Source: JAFGAV01 sp041479055 (GTDB lineage: Bacteria > Acidobacteriota > Aminicenantia > Aminicenantales > JAFGAV01). Taken from it: 64,000 nt of DNA. The notes under the pieces are model-generated. The model searched no databases, had not been told where the DNA came from, and saw only the letters and a program-made list of their open reading frames with translations. Each line of letters starts with the position of its first letter. Within the stretch, counting starts at the first letter, position 1. Shown piece after piece: positions 26,042 through 34,609 of the stretch. Where the stretch lies: the NCBI GenBank assembly GCA_963702835.1, contig OY969762.1, forward strand, positions 682,001-746,000, given 5' to 3'. The translations under genes were made by a program, and so were the position numbers.

Positions 26042-28687
26042 ATGGCCAAGGATTTGGTTTGTGGTATGGACGTGGACGAGGCCAAGCCGGCCGGGAGCTC
26101 AATCTACAAAGGCAAAACCTATTATTTTTGCTCCCAGGGATGCCAGAAGAAGTTCGAGGCAAACCCGGAGTTCTACATCAAGACGGAAGCTGCTGGCGCC
26201 GGCCCGGCGATGAGCATGGAGGAGAAACAGGCTCAGCCTGAAAACCAGGAAAAGCTCGACCTGCCCGTGGAGGGGATGACCTGCGCCTCCTGCGCGGTCA
26301 ACATTCAGAAGGGCCTCGGCCAAATGGAAGGAGTCAGCCAGTCGAACGTCAATTTTGCCACCTCTCGGGCCACGGTCCTGTTCGAGCCTCGCCTGGTGAG
26401 CCCGGACAAAATCATCCAGAACATCCGCGATTCGGGCTACGACGTGGCCGTAGCGGCCATGGACATCCCGGTGGAGGGCATGAGCTGCGCCTCCTGCGTG
26501 GCCAAGATCGAGAAGGCACTTTTAGAAAGAAAAGGCGTGTTGAAAGCCTCCGCCAACTTAGCCTCAGGCCGCGTTCATGTCGAGTTTCTATCGACCGAGG
26601 TTACGGTTTCAGAGCTCAAGAAGATCATCCAATCAGCCGGCTATCGCGTGTTGGAAGCAAGAGAGGGAGAAGAAGCGGATTACGAGCGGGCCGCCAGGCA
26701 CCGGGAATACCGGAGCCTGAAGCGGAGCCTGTTCATCAGCCTGGCTCTCACCGTCCCCATTCTGGTCGGAAGCATGCTTCAGGCGGCAGCCTGGGTTCCG
26801 GCTTTCCTGAAGAAGCAGGCCGTCCTTTGGATTCTCGCTACCCCTGTTCAATTCTGGGCCGGCTGGCGATTCCTGCGGGGCGCCTGGTCAGCTTTCCGCC
26901 ACCGGACGGCGGATATGAACACGCTCATCGCCGTGGGCACCTTGGCCGCTTATCTCACCAGTGCCGCGGCCATCCTGTTCCCCGTTTTCTTCAGTTTCGG
27001 CGGACATGAAGCCCAGGTCTATTTCGATACCTCGGCGGTCATTATCACCCTCATCCTCTTCGGCCGAGTGCTCGAGGCCCGGGCCAAGGGCCGCGCTTCG
27101 GAGGCCATCCGCAAGCTGGCCGGCCTCCAGCCCAAAAAGGCCAGGGTCATCCGCGCCGGCCGGGAAGAAGATATCCCCATTGAGGAGGTGGCGGTGGGCG
27201 ACATCATCCTCGTCCGGCCGGGGGAGCGAATCCCGGTGGACGGTTTGCTGGTGGGCGGCCACTCCGCGGTGGACGAATCCATGATCACCGGCGAGAGCCT
27301 GGCGGTGACGAAGAAGCCGGGCGACGAGGTGATCGGCGCCACGATGAACAAAACGGGGAGCTTTGAGTTCCGGGCGACCAAGGTCGGCCGGGACACGGCC
27401 CTGGCCCAAATCATCAGGCTCGTCCAGGAGGCCCAGGGGACCAAGGCGCCCATCCAGAGGCTGGCCGATTTGATCGCCGGCTATTTTGTTCCGGTGGTCA
27501 TGTCCATCGCCCTGCTGACTTTTATCCTGTGGTTCGACTTCGGCCCCCAGCCCGGTTTGAGGCTGGCTGTAATGAACTTCGTGGCTGTTCTGATCATCGC
27601 CTGCCCCTGCGCCCTGGGGCTGGCTACGCCCACGGCGGTCATGGTCGGGACGGGCCGGGGGGCCGAGCAGGGCATTCTGATCAAAGGCGGGGAAATCCTG
27701 GAGACGGCCCACAAGCTCACAGCTATTGTCTTTGACAAGACGGGGACTCTGACCAAGGGGCAGCCCGAAGTGACGGATATTGAGCCTGCTGCGCCGTTTG
27801 ATCGAAGGGCGCTCCTGGCCCTGGCCGCGGCGGTGGAGCGGCAATCCGAGCATCCACTGGGCGAGGCCATAGTGACAAAAGCCAGGGATGAAGGCCTGGC
27901 TTTGGAGGCAGCTTCAGGTTTCAACGCCATCGAAGGGCAGGGAGTTGAGGCTGAGGTCGCGGGGCAGAAAATCCTGGTCGGCAGCCAGGCCTTTTTAGTG
28001 GAGAACGGCATCCCTGCCGGCGGACTGGTTGAGATGACTCAGAGGGCAGGGTCCCTGGCCCTGGAAGGGAAGACGCCGGTGTTCGTGGCCGCCGGCGGCC
28101 GGCCGGCCGGGCTCCTGGCCGTAGCCGATGCGCTCAAGGAAAGTTCGGTCCAGGCCGTTCATCGCCTGAAGGCGATGGGGCTCGAGGTCATCATGCTCAC
28201 CGGAGACAACCGCCGCACGGCCGAAGCCGTGGCCCGGGCCGCCGGGATCGACCGCCTGCTGGCCGAGGTTCGGCCGCAAGATAAAGTGGCCGAGATCAAA
28301 AAGCTCCAGGCTGCCGGGCGGAAGGTGGGCATGGTCGGCGACGGCATCAATGACGCTCCGGCCCTGGCCCAGGCCGATATCGGCATCGCCATCGGCTCGG
28401 GAACAGATATCGCCATGGAGGCCTCGGACATCACGCTCATCAAGGGCGACCTGAGGGGCGTAGCCGCTGCCCTGGAGCTGAGCCGTCGGACCATCAGGAC
28501 CATTAAGCAGAATTTGTTCTGGGCTTTCGTCTACAACACGGCCGGTATTCCGCTGGCGGCCGGGCTGCTCTATCCCTTCTTCCATATTCTGCTCAACCCC
28601 ATGATCGCCTCGGCGGCCATGGCCTTCAGCTCCGTGTCGGTGGTGGCCAATTCGCTCCGGCTGCGGCGGCTCAAGTTAAGGTCTTAG
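26042..28687 (+). CDS. copA: Cu(+)-translocating P-type ATPase with N-terminal YHS domain
   Basis: 881 residues. Residues 1-50 form a YHS/TRASH-type metal-binding domain (DLVCGMDV, YYFCSQGCQKKF). Two heavy-metal-associated domains follow, with MTCASC near 81 and MSCASC near 148. The P-type core has the CPC ion motif (IACPCALGL, about residue 520), phosphorylated Asp in DKTGTLTKG (about 565), HP in SEHPLGEA and the hinge GDGINDAPAL. It exports copper from the cytoplasm. The tiny membrane ORF at 28711 follows directly. Confidence 0.95.
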   Translation: MAKDLVCGMDVDEAKPAGSSIYKGKTYYFCSQGCQKKFEANPEFYIKTEAAGAGPAMSMEEKQAQPENQEKLDLPVEGMTCASCAVNIQKGLGQMEGVSQSNVNFATSRATVLFEPRLVSPDKIIQNIRDSGYDVAVAAMDIPVEGMSCASCVAKIEKALLERKGVLKASANLASGRVHVEFLSTEVTVSELKKIIQSAGYRVLEAREGEEADYERAARHREYRSLKRSLFISLALTVPILVGSMLQAAAWVPAFLKKQAVLWILATPVQFWAGWRFLRGAWSAFRHRTADMNTLIAVGTLAAYLTSAAAILFPVFFSFGGHEAQVYFDTSAVIITLILFGRVLEARAKGRASEAIRKLAGLQPKKARVIRAGREEDIPIEEVAVGDIILVRPGERIPVDGLLVGGHSAVDESMITGESLAVTKKPGDEVIGATMNKTGSFEFRATKVGRDTALAQIIRLVQEAQGTKAPIQRLADLIAGYFVPVVMSIALLTFILWFDFGPQPGLRLAVMNFVAVLIIACPCALGLATPTAVMVGTGRGAEQGILIKGGEILETAHKLTAIVFDKTGTLTKGQPEVTDIEPAAPFDRRALLALAAAVERQSEHPLGEAIVTKARDEGLALEAASGFNAIEGQGVEAEVAGQKILVGSQAFLVENGIPAGGLVEMTQRAGSLALEGKTPVFVAAGGRPAGLLAVADALKESSVQAVHRLKAMGLEVIMLTGDNRRTAEAVARAAGIDRLLAEVRPQDKVAEIKKLQAAGRKVGMVGDGINDAPALAQADIGIAIGSGTDIAMEASDITLIKGDLRGVAAALELSRRTIRTIKQNLFWAFVYNTAGIPLAAGLLYPFFHILLNPMIASAAMAFSSVSVVANSLRLRRLKLRS

Positions 28688-28710
28688 CTGAATTCAAGGA
28701 GAGTGACAGC

Positions 28711-28806
28711 GTGACAGCCAAGCTCCTGGTGACGGTGGCTGGAATCGGCCTTATCGTATTCATCAATTGGTATTTATTCTTCTCCAGAAGGAAAAAGCGC
28801 TATTGA
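28711..28806 (+). CDS. 31-residue single-helix membrane protein downstream of copA
   Basis: A GTG start with AAGGAG nine bases upstream gives a 31-residue peptide: one hydrophobic helix (LLVTVAGIGLIVFINWYLFF) then a basic tail (SRRKKRY). In other anaerobes a copA-linked protein begins with a similar INWYFF anchor and continues into a cupredoxin-like domain. Here only the anchor is present and the frame ends cleanly, so it is either a shortened relative or a genuine micropeptide. Confidence 0.5.
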   Translation: MTAKLLVTVAGIGLIVFINWYLFFSRRKKRY

Positions 28807-28815
28807 TAAGCTGGC

Positions 28816-30747
28816 TTAGATAACAAGCCTTACCAGGAAACTGACAATGACGGCGACGGAAATGCTTAGCCCCGCCGATAGGAAAGCGATTTTTTTGCCC
28901 GATTCCTTCCAGAGGATGGCGAAGGTCGAAAGGCAGGGAATGAAAAAGCTGATAAAGACGGTGAACACGATGATCTGGTCCCGGGTGACCACGCTCAATA
29001 AATCTTGATAGTTTACGCTTAGCGCCTGTAGCATCATCAACAAGGACAATTCCTTGCGCAGAAAACCGAAGATCAGCGTTACCCCTAACTCTTTGGGCAG
29101 CCCCAGCACATTCACGACCAAAGGAGACAAAACGGTATTGATGGTCTTGTCCCAGTGCCACGACTGGATGAGGCCGAGGACAAGGCTTCCCGCAATTAGA
29201 AGCGGCCAGGCGAATTGAACAAAGGATTTGAGCTGGAAATATACTTTCATAAATATGTTTTTCAGCCGCGGTATTTTCAGGGAAGGAATTTCCAGAATCA
29301 AGCCGGGCGAAGGCGTTTTAAAAAACAAACTGAGGATCCGGCTGAGGACAGCTACCAGAAGGACATTCATAGCGTAAAACCCTAGAGCCCAATAGGGTCC
29401 CAGATAAAAGGCCACCAGAGCCAGGATGACGGTGGTGCGTGCCGAACAGGGGATGAACGGAATCAGGAGCGAGGTCAGCACCCTGTCCCGGCGCGATTCA
29501 AGAATTCGCGTCGAGACGATGGCCGGCACGTTGCAGCCGAAGCCCAAAATAAAGGGCGATATAGACTTTCCGTGAAGGCCGATGCGGTGCATGAACGTGT
29601 CGAGGAGAAAACCCGCTCGGGCCAGATAGCCGATGTCTTCTAGGAGGGCCATCAGGAAAAGGAGCGGAATATAATAGGGCAGGACGATGGCCAGGCCGCC
29701 GCCGATCCCCTGCAAGAGGCCGTCGGCCAGATGAAACGACAGCCGGCTTCCCAGCCAAGCTTGGAGAACGGCTCTCAGGCTGGCAAACGGTTTAAGGAGA
29801 AGGGTTTCAAGCGGACTCCCCACCTTAAAAATCAATAAAAAAAAGATTAAAAAGACGATCAGCATAATGGGATAGCCGAGCAGCGGATGCATGATCAGAC
29901 CGTCCAGGCGTTCCTGCCAGCCGGCCTTGGTTCGCCTCTGAACCCGGCTGCTCTCCTCGAAAATCCTTTGGGAGAGATGGTGCCGTTCGGCCGCGATCAC
30001 TTCATAGACAGGCAGACGGCGCTTGCGCTCGAGCGCGGAGCGGACCTCATCCAGGGAATTCTTCAAGGAGGGGTTTATCTCTTCCAAAAAAGCATTGCAG
30101 AACAGATGTCCGGATTCGATCATCTTGATGGCGGTGAACCTTTTATTGGCCACGCAGGGAAAGTCTTGGGGCAGGAGTTCGATCAGCTTCTCGATTTCAT
30201 CTTCGACATCGCCGGACCAAGGGGGCTGCGCCCCCCGGCAGTCGGCCTCCAGACATTTTAGGGCTGCCTGGAGAAGCTCTTGGATTCCTCTTCCGCGCGT
30301 GGCGATGGTCGGAATCACGGGGATGCCCAGGAGCGCTTCAAGCTTATGGGGATCGATTTTGATTCCTTTCTTTTCGGCCAGGTCGGTCATGTTCAAGGCC
30401 ACCACCAGGGGAAATTCCATCTCTATGAGCTCGAGGGTCAACTCCAAGCTCCGGCCTAGGAGGGTGGCATCGACAACGTTGATGATGACATCCGGCTTTT
30501 CCAGGAAAAGATGGGTTAAGGCCACTCTCTCGGCCGGGTCGGAAGGGTTGAGGGAATAGGTGCCGGGCAGGTCGATGACCTGGAGAAGACGGCCCCCGAT
30601 GTTCACATTGGAGTGTGTGTGCTTGACCGTCGTGCCGGGGAAATTGGAAGTTTGGGCCTTATGTCCGGCTAGGGCGTTGAAGAGCGTGCTCTTGCCGCAG
30701 TTGGGCTGGCCGATGAAGATGGCAACCGGCGCGCTAGGGGGTGCCAT
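28816..30747 (-). CDS. feoB: Ferrous iron transporter FeoB
   Basis: 643 residues. The N-terminal G domain has G1 GQPNCGKSTLFNAL (residues 13-26), G3 DLPGTYSLNPSDP and G4 NMTD, then the regulatory helical domain and a membrane part with Gate motifs (PYYIPLLFLMALLEDIGYLA and a second repeat with PCSARTTVIL). It imports Fe2+. Its start overlaps feoA by 14 nt. No FeoC-like gene is seen. Confidence 0.95.
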   Translation of the reverse strand: MAPPSAPVAIFIGQPNCGKSTLFNALAGHKAQTSNFPGTTVKHTHSNVNIGGRLLQVIDLPGTYSLNPSDPAERVALTHLFLEKPDVIINVVDATLLGRSLELTLELIEMEFPLVVALNMTDLAEKKGIKIDPHKLEALLGIPVIPTIATRGRGIQELLQAALKCLEADCRGAQPPWSGDVEDEIEKLIELLPQDFPCVANKRFTAIKMIESGHLFCNAFLEEINPSLKNSLDEVRSALERKRRLPVYEVIAAERHHLSQRIFEESSRVQRRTKAGWQERLDGLIMHPLLGYPIMLIVFLIFFLLIFKVGSPLETLLLKPFASLRAVLQAWLGSRLSFHLADGLLQGIGGGLAIVLPYYIPLLFLMALLEDIGYLARAGFLLDTFMHRIGLHGKSISPFILGFGCNVPAIVSTRILESRRDRVLTSLLIPFIPCSARTTVILALVAFYLGPYWALGFYAMNVLLVAVLSRILSLFFKTPSPGLILEIPSLKIPRLKNIFMKVYFQLKSFVQFAWPLLIAGSLVLGLIQSWHWDKTINTVLSPLVVNVLGLPKELGVTLIFGFLRKELSLLMMLQALSVNYQDLLSVVTRDQIIVFTVFISFFIPCLSTFAILWKESGKKIAFLSAGLSISVAVIVSFLVRLVI

Positions 30748-30979
30748 CCACGGCTTCCACTAGGATTTTGCGGGCTATTCCCCGTCCGACCGCGGCGGTA
30801 ACGCCCGAATGAATATGCTTGATGATGACCGGCCCGCCCAGAATGCCCTGGACTCTACACTCAATTTCATCGCCCTTATGAAAGCCTAGGGAAAAGAGTC
30901 TCCGCCGGACTCCTTCCCCCCCAGCGATATCGATAACCTTAAGGCGAACGCGTCGCGGCGCTTCCAGGAGACTCATCAT
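30734..30979 (-). CDS. feoA: FeoA ferrous iron transport accessory protein
   Basis: 81-residue SH3-like protein (KVIDIAGGEGVRRRLFSLGF, KGDEIECRVQGILGGPVIIK), typical FeoA length. It is translated immediately before feoB with overlap. A candidate operator lies upstream at 30994-31007. Confidence 0.93.
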   Translation of the reverse strand: MMSLLEAPRRVRLKVIDIAGGEGVRRRLFSLGFHKGDEIECRVQGILGGPVIIKHIHSGVTAAVGRGIARKILVEAVDGTP

Positions 30980-30993
30980 AATATCTCGCTTTT

Positions 30994-31007
30994 TCCTTAA
31001 ATAAGGA
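30994..31007 (-). promoter_or_regulatory. Candidate operator upstream of feoAB
   Basis: TCCTTA-AA-TAAGGA palindrome 15 bp before the feoA start in an AT-rich leader. A possible promoter TTGATT-17-TATGAA lies just upstream on the minus strand. An iron-responsive repressor (Fur or DtxR type) would be expected here, but the half-site is not a clear match to either consensus. Confidence 0.4.
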
Positions 31008-31046
31008 TTTTCATATAATGATTCCGGGAAAAAATCAATTTATAAT

Positions 31047-31076
31047 TTGACTATTATTATAGATTAATTGTACAAT
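31047..31076 (+). promoter_or_regulatory. Sigma70-type promoter for the secreted YHS protein
   Basis: TTGACT (31047-31052), 18-bp spacer, TACAAT (31071-31076). The ATG at 31103 has AAGGAGG (31092-31098) before it. It is divergent from feoAB. Confidence 0.65.
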
Positions 31077-31102
31077 AAAAGCTCAATTTTAAGGAGGTTT
31101 TA

Positions 31103-31663
31103 ATGATCAACAGATCAAAATTTGTGGCTTTCCTGACCGTGCTGGCTTTTGTGTCGGTTCTGGCCGCGGCGGCCGTTCAGGAAAAAAACGAAGAGTTGGT
31201 TAAGGACCCGGTCTGCGGCATGGCCCTCAAGAAGGCCGAGGCCAAGGCCACCTTCGAGTATAAGGGTACGACCTACTACTTCTGTAACCAGGGCTGCAAG
31301 GACAAATTCGCCCAGGATCCGGAGAAGTACCTGCAGAAGAAAGAGGAAAAGACGGAGAAGGCCGAGAAATGCGAAAAAGCTGAAAAGGCCGAGAAAGCCG
31401 CCCAGGCCTGCCCCATGATGAAGGGCAAAATGCATATGATGGAAGGCAAGCCCGGCGAAGGCAAGGGTGAGGCCTGCTGCCCGATGGCCGGATTCATGCA
31501 GGGCAAGGATATTGAGTTCAAGGCCGAAAACACCAAGGACGGCATCCAAATCACTATCAGCTCCAAAAATGCCGAGGTGGTGAAGAAAATCCAAGACATG
31601 GCGGCCAAGATGAAGGCCGGCTGTGATCCCAAGACCTGCGCCAAGGAGAGTCCCCAGAAATAA
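31103..31663 (+). CDS. Exported YHS-domain metal-binding protein
   Basis: 186 residues. Signal peptide (FLTVLAFVSVLAAAAV), then a YHS domain (VKDPVCGMALKKAEAKATFE, YYFCNQGCKDKFAQDPEKYL) very like the head of CopA in this window. A Lys/Glu-rich helix (KEEKTEKAEKCEKAEKAEKA) follows, then a Met/Cys-rich stretch (CPMMKGKMHMMEGK, EACCPMAGFMQGKD) and a C-terminal small domain with CDPKTC. The Met and Cys clusters suggest soft-metal (Cu or Hg) binding in the periplasm. Confidence 0.8.
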   Translation: MINRSKFVAFLTVLAFVSVLAAAAVQEKNEELVKDPVCGMALKKAEAKATFEYKGTTYYFCNQGCKDKFAQDPEKYLQKKEEKTEKAEKCEKAEKAEKAAQACPMMKGKMHMMEGKPGEGKGEACCPMAGFMQGKDIEFKAENTKDGIQITISSKNAEVVKKIQDMAAKMKAGCDPKTCAKESPQK

Positions 31664-31681
31664 GGCGACTAGCTTTAAATA

Positions 31682-31709
31682 GGGCTTCCACGGGGAAGCC
31701 CTTTTTTTT
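31682..31709 (+). terminator. Intrinsic terminator after the YHS protein
   Basis: GGGCTTCC (31682-31689), 4-nt loop, GGAAGCCC (31694-31701), then eight T. A textbook rho-independent terminator. Confidence 0.9.
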
Positions 31710-31823
31710 GCCTTTATGAAGCCAGGAAATATGCCAGCCCACTGTTCAACCTGATTTATTGAAGAAGCCGACGGTTTCTGATAAATTAAGACAAAATATT
31801 TGACCTTGAGGCTGGGGATTGCC

Positions 31824-32873
31824 ATGAGCCAGAATGCCGCCACTTCGAAAGTCGGCAAGATCGATTTTAAAACATTCACCTCATTCCTCCTGAACCGCTT
31901 GGGGAAAAAGGACCCCACAGTCATTGTCCCCCCCTTGACGGGAGTGGACGCGGGCGTCATCGACCTGGGCCACGATAAAGTCTTGATCGTGGCCGAGGAC
32001 CCCATCTTCACCATCCCCGGCTTGCCCCTGGAGATGTTCGGCTGGTTCACTGTCCATATCGGCGCCAGTGACGTGGCGGTCATGGGCGTCAAGCCGCGGT
32101 ACATGACCTACACCCTGCTGATGCCGCCGGAGATGAGCGGCCGCGATTTCCGAACCGTGGTGGACGCCATCCACCGCACAGCCAAGGAGCTCGACATCGC
32201 CATCGTCGGCGGACACACCGGGCATTATCCGGGCTTTGTGGCGCCGACCATCGGCGGCATCACGGTCTTCGCCGTGGCCGACAAAGGGAGCTACCTGACG
32301 TCGGCCGGCGCACGACCCGGCGACGACATCATTCTGACCAAGGGGCCGGCTATTGAAACCGCGGCCATCCTTTCCGTTGTGCGGGAAAAGGAGCTGCGGG
32401 CCGCTTATCCGGCCCGGCTCGTGGAGCGGGCCAAAGCCCTGCGCTACCAGATGAGCGTGGTGAAGGATGCTTTGACGGCCATGGCCGCCGGGGGAGTGAC
32501 GGCCATGCATGACGCCACAGAGGGCGGAGTCATGGGCGGCTTGTTTGAAATAGCCAACGCCAGCGGCGTGGGGATGGAAGCGGAGGAAAGCCTTTTCCTC
32601 TATCCGGACGAGGTGAGAGCCGTCTGTGAGGCATTCGACATTGACCCCGTGCTGGCCATCGCCGAGGGAAGCCTGCTCATCACGGCCCGGCCGGATTCTT
32701 CAGCCGCCGTCATCCGCAGCTTGAAGAAGGCGGGTATCGGCGCCTCGGTCATCGGTCATGTTCTGAAGGACAAGCGCCGAAGAGTCATGCGGCGACGGGA
32801 CGGCCGTCTTCAGAAGCTGGCCATCCCGGAACAGGACCCTTTTTGGCCTGCATTCTTCAAGGGCCTGGCCTAG
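31824..32873 (+). CDS. AIR synthase-related protein (HypE/PurM fold)
   Basis: 349 residues from ATG 31824 (a TTG at 31800 is possible). The AIRS N-domain (VGKIDFKTF, LIVAEDPIF, IGASDVAVMGVKP) and C-domain (MHDATEGGVMGGLFEIANAS, GSLLITA) match HypE-like ATP-dependent enzymes. The C-terminal PRxC catalytic tail of true HypE is absent, so it is not a hydrogenase maturation HypE. It lies directly upstream of the MarR-hgcAB transcription unit but has a separate start; its substrate is unknown. Confidence 0.8.
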   Translation: MSQNAATSKVGKIDFKTFTSFLLNRLGKKDPTVIVPPLTGVDAGVIDLGHDKVLIVAEDPIFTIPGLPLEMFGWFTVHIGASDVAVMGVKPRYMTYTLLMPPEMSGRDFRTVVDAIHRTAKELDIAIVGGHTGHYPGFVAPTIGGITVFAVADKGSYLTSAGARPGDDIILTKGPAIETAAILSVVREKELRAAYPARLVERAKALRYQMSVVKDALTAMAAGGVTAMHDATEGGVMGGLFEIANASGVGMEAEESLFLYPDEVRAVCEAFDIDPVLAIAEGSLLITARPDSSAAVIRSLKKAGIGASVIGHVLKDKRRRVMRRRDGRLQKLAIPEQDPFWPAFFKGLA

Positions 32874-32923
32874 CCCCGGAAAAATCGAGGGACACGTTGT
32901 CATGAAATAATCTAGATAAAAGC

Positions 32924-32957
32924 TTGACAGAAGCAATAGTTGCAATTACAATTATTG
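32924..32957 (+). promoter_or_regulatory. Promoter and palindromic operator of marR-hgcAB
   Basis: TTGACA (32924-32929), 17-bp spacer, TACAAT (32947-32952). The -10 box lies inside a 24-bp palindrome (32934-32957, CAATAGTTGCAA...ATTATTG) in which 20 of 24 bases are symmetric. A dyad over the -10 box, 15 bp ahead of a marR gene, is the usual layout of an autoregulated MarR operator. Confidence 0.75.
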
Positions 32958-32971
32958 TAGAGAGCAATTAC

Positions 32972-33487
32972 ATGACGCCTAAAGGGCAAAATCCCGAAGC
33001 CTCTAAGATGAACGAGGATTTTCTCCGCAAATTTAAAGACAACCTGAGGCGGATTGAAAACCTCCTGGGCTGGGAGCTCGGACACCAGACCGAGTGCTGC
33101 GGCGTCAGCTTGACCCAAAGGCTGGTCCTCCTGGAACTGGGGAAAAAAGAGAAGACGTCGCTGGTGGAGCTGGCCCAGGGCCTCGGCCTGGACGCCAGCA
33201 CGCTCAGCCGAAGCATCAACGGGCTGGTTAATATCGGCCTTGTCCGGAGGGACATCGACGCCCATGATCGGCGCTATATCTCCCTCACCCTGACTGAGCA
33301 GGGGAGGGAGGTCCGAGACAGGATTGAACGCATCAGTGACGCCTATTTCCGGAAGGCCTTCAGCCGGATTCCGAAAAGCCGGCATCAAGATATCCTGGAG
33401 AGCGTTTCCCTGCTCACCGCGGCTCTCCACAAGATCGGACGGGACGAGCCCGACAACTACGTTTCCAAGGATCGAACGGCAAGGTGA
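32972..33487 (+). CDS. MarR-family transcriptional regulator, leading the hgcAB operon
   Basis: 171 residues from ATG 32972; an upstream in-frame start would run through the promoter. The winged-helix DNA-binding domain includes TSLVELAQGLGLDASTLSRS (recognition helix), NGLVNIGLVRRDIDAHDRRY (wing) and ISLTLTEQGREV. Two adjacent Cys (TECCGVSLTQ) near residue 37 could sense thiol-reactive compounds or metals. Its TGA overlaps the hgcA start (TGATG), so regulator and mercury-methylation genes are translationally coupled. Confidence 0.9.
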   Translation: MTPKGQNPEASKMNEDFLRKFKDNLRRIENLLGWELGHQTECCGVSLTQRLVLLELGKKEKTSLVELAQGLGLDASTLSRSINGLVNIGLVRRDIDAHDRRYISLTLTEQGREVRDRIERISDAYFRKAFSRIPKSRHQDILESVSLLTAALHKIGRDEPDNYVSKDRTAR

Positions 33488-34599
33488 TGCGCATGATCAA
33501 AGAACTTCCGCCCGATAAGATTGTTTGCGGCTGTTCCGAAGATAAGCCGGCCACGCCGCCCGCCGGCCGCCAAGAGCTGTCGGGCCGGCCCTGGGTGAGC
33601 GGGTTCATTCCCACTCCAACCGGCGACATTCCCCTGGTCTCCACGCGCTTGAGCTTTGGCGACAAGCTTTCGGCCTTCAAGGTGCGCTGGGGCGTCGGCC
33701 GGATGAGCTGCCATGTGCCGCCGGGGCTTTATGCCGCCGGCCGGCCTGGCCCCCAATCGCCGGTGCTGGTCACCTCCAACTACAAGCTGACCTTCGATTC
33801 GCTGCGCCGCCGGCTCACCGGACAAGACGCCTGGCTCATGGTCCTTGACACGCGCGGCATCAATGTCTGGTGCGCCGCCGGAAAGGGAACCTTCAGCACC
33901 GAGGAGGTTGTCTCCCGGATATCGACTGTGGGCCTGAGCAAAATCGTTTCCCACCGCAAAGTCATCCTGCCCCAGCTCGGCGCGCCGGGCGTGGCCGCCC
34001 ACGAAGTCCAGAAGCGGTCAGGATTCCGGGTCGTTTACGGACCTGTCCGGGCTCAAGATATCCCGGCCTTTCTGAAGGACGGCCTGAAGGCTTCTTGGGA
34101 CATGAGACGAGTGCGTTTCCGCTTCCAGGACCGGCTGAAGCTTATTTCCATGGAATTTGTGGGAAGCCTGAAATACCTGCTGGCCATTGCCGCCGTCTTG
34201 GCCCTGGTGGGGCTTCTGGCTTATCGGCGCCTATCGGCCTGGGATTTTCTGCCCTACCTGGGAGCCGTCGTCATCGGCAGCAGCCTCGTTCCGCTTTTCC
34301 TGCCCTGGATTCCAGGCCGTCCGTTTGCGCTTAAAGGCGCCTTGGCCGGTCTGGCCTGGACAGTTTTCCTCATCGCCGGAGGCAGGCTGGGCTGGCTGCC
34401 GGCCGTAGGCTGGAAACTTGCCGTCGTGTATCTGCTCTTTCTCCCGGCCATATCCGCCTTCCTGGCCATGGGTTTCACCGGGTCTTCGACCTTTACTTCG
34501 CTTTCCGGGGTGGTCAAGGAAATGAAGACGGCCGTGCCCTTGATGGGAGCCTCTGTCGTTCTGGGAGTGATATTCTATGGCCTTTCGTTTTTTATCTAG
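33487..34599 (+). CDS. hgcA: Mercury-methylation corrinoid protein HgcA
   Basis: 370 residues (GTG at 33484 and ATG at 33493 are alternative starts). The diagnostic cap-helix motif GINVWCAAGKGTFST is at about residues 124-138; its Cys (about 129) is the proposed lower ligand to cobalt of the corrinoid that delivers the methyl group to Hg(II). The N-terminal half is the CFeSP-like corrinoid domain (HRKVILPQLGAPGVAAHEV, GFRVVYGPVRAQDIPAFL). From residue 215 there are five transmembrane helices (for example YLLAIAAVLALVGLLAY). It is followed by hgcB with a short overlap. Confidence 0.96.
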   Translation: MRMIKELPPDKIVCGCSEDKPATPPAGRQELSGRPWVSGFIPTPTGDIPLVSTRLSFGDKLSAFKVRWGVGRMSCHVPPGLYAAGRPGPQSPVLVTSNYKLTFDSLRRRLTGQDAWLMVLDTRGINVWCAAGKGTFSTEEVVSRISTVGLSKIVSHRKVILPQLGAPGVAAHEVQKRSGFRVVYGPVRAQDIPAFLKDGLKASWDMRRVRFRFQDRLKLISMEFVGSLKYLLAIAAVLALVGLLAYRRLSAWDFLPYLGAVVIGSSLVPLFLPWIPGRPFALKGALAGLAWTVFLIAGGRLGWLPAVGWKLAVVYLLFLPAISAFLAMGFTGSSTFTSLSGVVKEMKTAVPLMGASVVLGVIFYGLSFFI

Positions 34600-34609
34600 A
34601 GGTCCGACC

